DNA of 64,000 nt from Liolophura sinensis (taxonomy: Eukaryota; Mollusca; Polyplacophora; Chitonida; Chitonidae). Under the pieces are notes generated by a model. It did no database searches. It was not told the DNA's origin and was given only the letters and a program-made list of their open reading frames with translations. Within the stretch, counting starts at the first letter, position 1, and each line of letters starts with the position of its first letter. This document shows positions 58,601 to 64,000 of this stretch, in pieces. Made by a program: the position numbers and the translations under genes. Where the stretch lies: assembly GCF_032854445.1 (NCBI RefSeq), contig NC_088296.1, positions 13,364,706 to 13,428,705 on the forward strand, written 5' to 3'.

Positions 58601-61600
58601 TACTGTGAAAAGAAATGATTGCGTCATAAGGACGAGCCTTCTTCAGTTTCGTCATGTTTGGTACAAAAGGTATCTCACAAAAGTACCATAAAACCAGGTC
58701 ACGCCTCGAAATTCAGAAATGTGGACTGCTTGTCTGACAGGGAATCCGTGGAGACGTATGGAAACACCTGAACAAATTCCTCAGTTTAAATACCCATCGT
58801 TAGCCCATTTTTTCAGCATGGTAACAAACAAACACTGGGTTGTTATGATTACCATGATGACTATTTAAAAATATGCCATTTCCTCATACCAATACATCTA
58901 TCGCTGTTTAACCTGCAACACTACGGATGAATGTAACCTTGTATAAGTCCGTGAAGTCAGCTATCAATTACAATGATCAGTTGTGGATATACATTTGATT
59001 ACCATTTCGGAATTACAATTTTACATTTATACTAGTAGGCCTACTTTAACTTACCCACGCAATACCACAGGGATGGAGATGTGTCCTTCAGTTCTGTTAG
59101 TGGATCATTGCTGGATGGGCATCTACACCCACCCCCGTGCGTGTTACATTCTGTTCTGTAACCACACAGTTTATCTCCACATTCTGTAACTCCTTCACCT
59201 TAGGACACATACAAATAAAGCTGGTTATCAACAGTACACTGTCCTTCTGAATCACACTAACCTGCCGTTCAAAGAATATTTTCTCTTATTTTCTTGAGAG
59301 ACCACAAAATTCATCTTTGCACTGTGTAAGTCCCGAACCTTTTGATAGAGGCAGTGAGACATCTTCCAATGTTACACTATAATGTTTTGTAACGTAAGCC
59401 TATAATGTCTTGTAACGTAGGCCTGTAATTTGGACAAATTCACTCTCAGTTAATGCTGTGAAATATATACATAAGACGATGTTGTACATTTTGTACCCAT
59501 TTTATAACCTTTATAATCTCTTCATTTCGATGTGAAATCGTTTGTTTGCGGTGTTTTTGTTATAGGATTCCTTGTAACTAGATGGGAAATTGTTCTCCTA
59601 TCAATCCCTAACATATCTATAACAATGATTTTGGCTCACGTAATCACATTTTATTATAAAGGGAATTCCCTCGAGGAAAAACACTTCAACGTGGCAAAAT
59701 CTGCTGTTGACATTACTTTTGTCATCTGATAAAACAGATGGTGTAAATCACATCACTTCAGTTCTCCAGACACGTGTTTTTTACTTATTCTACTTCATAT
59801 TCAAGTAAGTTTTCCATGTTTTTATCTGTTTTATTACATGACAAATTATCTAACAACATCATTGTACTACAGTGGATCGATTTCTTGTTGCAAGTGTTAT
59901 TGATACTAGTGTTGCTAAAGATCACCATTTTATTCTAACATAGACAAGAAAGTATTCAATATCTAGGATGTAAACATTCGTAATTATCAATTTTCTCACC
60001 GCACGAAACTCCCTAATGGTTTTACACAGAGGACGGAATTTCTCTTTCTTCAGGATTGCTAGTCGTGTGAAATAACTATAATGTGGATAAATTTTGTGAG
60101 ACTAAATGGTGTACAATAATGGGGCGGTTGTTTCGTCGCATAATCGTAATCAACGTATAGCTTATAGCCTACATTAAGTATTTTCATCGTGTATAGGCTG
60201 TTATACAATCTGATGATTAAGCAGAGTGCTGTATTCCACCGATATTGAAAACGTTCAACTTACCTAAACAGTAAAATAGAGAAAAAGGATTACCGTCCGT
60301 CATCCTCAGATCGCCATTGATAAACAAACATACACACTGAATCGTGCTGATGTCACATTTAGCTCCATAACCACACAGTGAGTTTGTTCCACATTGTTCA
60401 GGTCCAGCACCTAGTAACATAATTCAGTCAAATTTGAGTTTAGAAAAGATGCAGTTCTGTCTCCTTAATCCGAAAAGACAACGGACGATGAAGCCAAGAT
60501 TTGTCATGCAGCGAGAACGGAAAAAAGTGGGAAAATGTCCCTTAAATATTTACTTAGAAGGGGCGGTCTGTACAAAGAGATCGTAATTACAGTAGATTGT
60601 TCGCCCCACAACTATGTTTAGAATAAGCCGTAAAAATAAATTTCGCCCCGTCCACAAAGAAACTTTAAGGTAATTGTAAATCACATTATACTGACTCCTG
60701 GCCAACCAGTCCAGTGTTTTTGCACTAAACTCTCAGTAATGAACGGCAAGCGAGGCAGGAACATGTCTTTGGTATGACTTTGGCCTCCTGACCTCGAGAC
60801 GCACGCTCTAATCACTAGGCCACCGAAACGGTCTTAGAGGGGATTACCGGCAAAGAGTATTTACTTTTCAGACATGTGACACTTCATCAAAATGGTAGAG
60901 GCTTCAAGTTTTTGATTGCCTAAAAAAAAAAAGAAAACTCACAGAAAAGCTGGTCTGTCTCATTATTCATCAGTAGTTATCTGTATGAGTTTAAAAGTGG
61001 CGATCTGTTCCTGGATAAACTTCATCCAACACTGATTTGAGTCACACGTTTAATAAACGTCCGTGTATACAGAGATATGGCAGATTTTAAAACAGTAAGG
61101 GCGTGTCCCTTGTTTACTAAAACAGGAAAAATGTCGTTTTGAATGGGAATTTTGTGAGACTTGGTGTTCGGGCTATTTGTTTCTATTCCTTTTTATATTA
61201 GGACTTATCCATGACTACTGGTTTGTGTAAGAAGACTTCTTCTGGTGGTAAGATACCTCATATAAGCGTGTTTGACACGTTGGTACACTTGGAGTGTTAA
61301 TATCTCACCCAAATTCCCAGCAGTGCTGTGTCGCAGGGTTAACCCTTTAAAAAATCCGAGAATCATCAAACACCTGATGGTTATATCATGCCCACCACCC
61401 ATAAAACTGACCCCCTGGGTATAACTGCATTTTGCATGTGCTAAGCAGCAATCAAATAAATAAATAAATACATATTTAACAGTGGGAGCTATTCTATCTT
61501 GGGACCTCAATGTTCAGGACCTGATCCACTGTGGTTAGAATACCACAGTAGGCAGGTGAGTCTGCAGGGGATGGCTCCTACAAGATCTATGTGTATCTTG

Positions 61601-62246
61601 TAGTTGTATTTATACGTTTAATTTATCTTAATGTACCTGTTTAATAACATGGAGATGCATTACATTGTTTAAGTTTGTCTGTAAGAATATCTCACCGCAT
61701 AACTCTGTATTTGTCGAACTACATACACCGAACGACTTAAAAAAGGTGTAAGAAATGGCGGAACAGATGATTTATTTATTTTTTTTATTTGATTGATGTT
61801 TTACGCCGTACTCAAGAGTATTTCATTTATATGACGACGGCCAGCAGTATGGTGGGTAGAAATGTGCCCGGGGAAAACTCACGACCTTCCGTAGGTTGCT
61901 GACAGACCTTCCCACGTACGGCCGGAGAGGAAGCCAGCATGAGCTGGACTTGAACTCACAGTAACCGCTTTGGTGAGAGACTCCTGGGTCATTACGTTGC
62001 GCTAGCGCGGTAACCAACTGAGCCACAGAGGCCCCCGGAATAGATAACATTTGTCCAGCAAACACCAGGGCTGTTAGACTGTTGAAGCATTGGTTTAAAT
62101 CAAACATTAAGACAAGCATTAGGAGCCACATTGGTCAGTTATCTGGACTTACCTTTGACGTGTGTTGCTGTCAGACCAAGTGTTAAAAACGTTAAAGTCA
62201 GGATCCTATCCCAGTGTCTTGGGAAAGCACGGACTGTCATTGCCAT
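52292..62246 (-). CDS. Gene D: EGF-like single-pass membrane receptor, tail type 1, double stalk
   Basis: Assembled (- strand) from 62153-62246, 60264-60410, 59055-59198, 57725-57850, 56728-56796, 55317-55385, 53951-54047 and 52292-52625: 1080 bp, 359 aa. The first in-frame ATG is at 62246; the start homologous to the other genes is two codons later (62240). Signal peptide about 1-29, EGF-like 1 in residues 32-80, EGF-like 2 in 81-128, EGF-like 3 in 129-170, two stalk units in 171-216, membrane segment about 222-247, tail 249-359. The tail holds YENV, AYNS, YENL, YERV and YTTL; the last two fit YxxV-x10-YxxL, an ITAM-like spacing. It is closest to gene A in membrane and tail, closest to gene C in EGF 3. 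It is a likely signalling receptor at the cell surface, by inference. Confidence 0.78.
53951..54047 (-). CDS. Gene D transmembrane exon
   Basis: 97 bp, phase 1 to 2, after GTCTTACAG and before GTAAGT. DGNSRVLTIGLAAG, then LLAVVVFIIVV and a terminal YVR. Confidence 0.82.
54470..54612 (+). repeat. Degraded SINE copy in gene D intron
   Basis: GACCAATGCGAACAATG, TCTCCGGTCGTATGAGGGAA, GGTTGCGGATGGTCCTGTG and an AAATAAATAAATG tail. Confidence 0.55.
54632..55200 (-). repeat. Tandem pair of intron repeat (copies 2 and 3)
   Basis: 54632-54880 and 54955-55200 both match 41310-41570 of gene C (CCGCTCTCATCGTT, CTATGAAGA/CTGAAGATCCC, ATTGTCATA). The link at 54890-54970 matches 41210-41300, so gene D carries a tandem duplication of the intron unit. 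A C13 run lies at 54859-54871. Confidence 0.6.
55317..55385 (-). CDS. Gene D second stalk exon
   Basis: 69 bp, phase 1 to 1, after TTTGTTAG and before GTATGA. DKATRSTRPCSTILA, ending SAPQG. Same length, phase and ending as the first stalk exon but diverged, with one cysteine. Confidence 0.65.
56728..56796 (-). CDS. Gene D first stalk exon
   Basis: 69 bp, phase 1 to 1, after GTTTTAG, before GTAAGT. VKRTTPMRTSTLH, ending SPTQG, closest to gene C. Confidence 0.75.
57725..57850 (-). CDS. Gene D exon 4 (EGF-like repeat 3)
   Basis: 126 bp, phase 1 to 1, after TATTGCAG, before GTGAGC. Nearly the same as gene C (EKCDLKGSRCPDNTTC). Confidence 0.8.
59055..59198 (-). CDS. Gene D exon 3 (EGF-like repeat 2)
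   Basis: 144 bp, phase 1 to 1, six cysteines, ending DTSPSLWYC. Substitutions concentrate between the fourth cysteine and the loop. Confidence 0.8.
60264..60410 (-). CDS. Gene D exon 2 (EGF-like repeat 1)
   Basis: 147 bp, phase 1 to 1, six cysteines, ending GNPFSLFYC. Confidence 0.8.
60775..60840 (-). repeat. tRNA-like SINE head in gene D intron 1
   Basis: On the - strand: GTGGCCTAGTGATTAGAGCG and GTCTCGAGGTCAGGAGGCC resemble A- and B-box parts of a tRNA-derived SINE. No intact tRNA cloverleaf. Confidence 0.4.
61765..62036 (-). mobile_element. Full-length SINE in gene D intron 1 with empty site in gene C
   Basis: Reverse complement of the whole common SINE, from an ATAAATAAA-type tail to GGGCCTCTGTGGCTCAGTTG. 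Flanked by GGAACAGATGA and GGAATAGATAA (slightly mutated target duplication). Gene C at 48373-48385 has the unoccupied site followed by the same CAAACACCAGG. Confidence 0.85.
62153..62246 (-). CDS. Gene D exon 1 (signal peptide)
   Basis: Ends CAAAG|GTAAGT. From 62240 it encodes MTVRAFPRHWDRILTLTFLT and continues hydrophobic; the ATG at 62246 adds Met-Ala. The core is less clean than in the paralogues. Confidence 0.7.
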
Positions 62247-62257
62247 ACGTTAGCCAT
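62240..62257 (-). promoter_or_regulatory. Six-codon upstream ORF abutting the gene D start
   Basis: An ATG at 62257 opens MANVWQ and stops at a TGA that overlaps the conserved start ATG as ATGA. It is absent from the other three genes and could lower or shape initiation. Confidence 0.35.
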
Positions 62258-62335
62258 GTACACCGTCTGTGTAAATTCACATTGCACAAGCCACTGTATT
62301 TAGGTGCGTGGATATTGAATTTCCCAAATATCTAG
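62258..62335 (-). promoter_or_regulatory. Conserved 5' flank / 5' UTR of gene D
   Basis: TTCAATATCCACGCACCTAA, ACAGTGGCTTGTG and GAATTTACACAGACGG match the other three gene flanks. Confidence 0.45.
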
Positions 62336-62744
62336 AACAGGCTTCCTTTTTTTACTGTTGTATTGTATACCTCGGGACGGGTTTGTGTGTGTATATATTT
62401 TACTCCCTAATTGGAATGAAGCGTTCTACCACAGAACATTCATGCTTTTTCGTGATCACTTTACTTGATTTAAAGTTTTTTGATTTGATGATTAATTTAA
62501 TCAAGACATGGTAAATGACAGGACTGTTTTTATTTTACAGCAGTGGAGATTTGGATAGCAGCTGTTATTATGTGGAGAAGTCTGTTTCAGGTCACAGCGT
62601 CAAATACATTCTGATACCTGGGTAAGGCTCGACACGGAATGCTTGATTACGTCTGTTTGTCATTGTCACTCAGATATAACACCACGAGAGTAGTTTGCTT
62701 TCGTATTTACGTACGACAGGAGAGGGTTAAAATGAGGCCGTAAG

Positions 62745-62895
62745 TGAGAAGGTCCTACGGCAACCTGTGGATGGTCGTGGGTTTCCACCGGGCTCTGCCC
62801 GGTTTCCGCCCACCATAATGCTGGCCGCCGTCGTATAAGTGAAATATTCTTGAGTATGGCGTGAAACACTAATCAAATGAATAAATAAATATATA
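62745..62895 (+). repeat. 5'-truncated SINE upstream of gene D
   Basis: GGTCCTACGGCAACCTGTGG, GGTTTCCGCCCACCATAATG, GTCGTATAAGTGAAATATTC and an ATAAATAAATA tail. Confidence 0.8.
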
Positions 62896-63535
62896 TTTAT
62901 TTCACTATACTGCACGGTTCACTCTCATCCGCGATCTGTTCATTGTTTCATTGTTTTGTTGTTTTCTGGTTTTCTTATGACCAGTAAGGGCTGCTTTTAT
63001 TTCATAGCGATGGGCGATTGGATAATCGCTGTATTAACGTTGAGGTGTAGATAATAATCTACAGCTTCAAATACATTTTGATACCTGTATGCTTCATCAC
63101 CTCTGTTCGTCTAACCAGCCGAAAGTTATTCTGAGATAAAGGAAAACATCGGCAATAGTGAATAATATGGTGTAACCCGTGTCTTAATGTTCTTAGTGCG
63201 AAAATCCTAAAAAAGCACAACGCTATGTAATATATTCAGCCCAGCATTCAAAGCGTGGAGTTTTGATGTATCTGTGTGGATATAAATGAAAAACTGTCAT
63301 TGACGATCTACAGTACATACATGTTGTACCAGCTGAAATTGTATACAAGTATTGTGGAAGGTACTCTCGGAAAACTACTGTGTAAGAGAGGTACACAGAA
63401 TTGTGCAAAGAAATGATCTATAAGCAGATATTTTTTTTTATTATTTTCATTCGAATATTCAGTATTCAGTAGTTGCTTTTACCGCGAGGAGCCTTAAAGT
63501 ATTTTATTCAACGTATACAGACTTTTTCCATCAGT
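62896..63535. other. Gene D upstream region
   Basis: Non-coding, partly alignable with the upstream region of gene C (49100-50300). Confidence 0.35.
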
Positions 63536-63979
63536 TCAGGACAAAACACCATGTGGGTCATAACACCATGCAAAAGTGGGCCATAGCATCGTTTTGATAT
63601 CGATGGAAATTTCTGGCAATATTTTACATGGATAGGGTTTATATACACTGTGTGTTTTACTAAGTCTGAGCAAACCGACTACCTGTTTATAGGTGTGGCC
63701 TGCGACATATTTTGTCAGGTTGTAGAATTTCTGTCCTGTCTTTGTTGATGCTGTGGACTTGAGTGTCTGGCAGACCGGGATCTTACCTACAATCAAAAAC
63801 AACCCAGACGTGAGACGAAATAATGTTTTTCTCTGTGAAGCTGTACGGTGGAGACCAAAGTTGTTGCACGTCTGAATATATTTACATTTCTGATCGTATT
63901 TTAACAAGGCGAAAATGACATAAAATATCATGTTTATCGTATTAGCACTATCAATATCATAATCAAAGTGTCTTGACAC
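63536..63979 (-). other. Unrecognised open frame at right edge
   Basis: 147 codons open on the - strand. GATTGTAG|GTAAGA at 63786/63787 fits either an acceptor (giving an 83-residue terminal exon, starting in phase 1) or a donor for an exon on its right. No family recognised. A degenerate match lies upstream of gene C near 50350-50430, so it may be shared flank and not coding. Confidence 0.2.
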
Positions 63980-64000
63980 TTTATCTGTTATCTGATCACC

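Noticed and set aside
59532-59729. 65-codon + strand frame with good-looking protein
   Set aside because: The same sequence in gene C (about 45880-46060) has a one-base indel in a T run, so the frame is not conserved; it is intron DNA.

Overview
The window looks like nuclear DNA of an invertebrate animal, most likely a marine mollusc or another lophotrochozoan. It is AT-rich, its small exons are separated by long GT-AG introns, and it holds many tRNA-headed SINE copies of a type I associate with molluscan genomes, along with BEL/Pao-like, Gypsy-like and FLYWCH/MULE-like remnants. The species assignment is inference. Nothing bacterial is present.

The core of the window is a cluster of four paralogous multi-exon genes that I assembled by hand and call A, B, C and D. 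A (3473-13954) and B (19173-27954) are on the + strand. C (40077-48576) and D (52292-62246) are on the - strand. Each encodes a small single-pass type I membrane protein: a signal peptide exon, two EGF-like repeats of an unusual long-loop form (one exon each, 147 and 144 bp), a third more classical EGF repeat (123 or 126 bp), a short Ser/Thr/Pro stalk (0-2 exons of 69 bp), a 97 bp transmembrane exon, and one terminal exon for the whole cytoplasmic tail. All ectodomain introns are phase 1 and the intron before the tail is phase 2, so every assembled reading frame closes exactly (A 312 aa, B 376, C 361, D 359).

The cluster is a mirror image (A> B> <C <D) centred near 34 kb. The outer genes A and D share one membrane/tail type (YENV, YENI/L, GLYE, RLYxTL tyrosine motifs). 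The inner genes B and C share another (a basic RRRKSKRAND start, VIYSTAKV, LYSN). The third EGF exon and the surrounding introns instead group by arm, A with B and C with D. Similar ectodomains joined to two tail classes resemble a paired-receptor arrangement. A receptor role in immunity, self-recognition or phagocytosis is a hypothesis, because no ligand or homologous family could be identified without a search.

Signs of ongoing change include a decayed EGF exon in A and B, a stalk exon in A whose acceptor has changed from AG to GG, an additional stalk exon in D, a lost EGF cysteine in B, near-identical intron segments in C and D, and a 29 bp minisatellite expanded upstream of A but reduced to a relic upstream of B.

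The remaining DNA is mostly repeats: a BEL/Pao-like gag fragment at the left edge (1-615, -), a broken FLYWCH/MULE transposase (30719-31418, -), a truncated Gypsy-like element with LTR, tRNA-Pro-type primer site and gag start (36339-37812, -), a (TA)n tract, and at least ten SINE copies or fragments. All multi-exon models rest on splice consensus, frame closure and comparison among the four copies; no transcript evidence was available.
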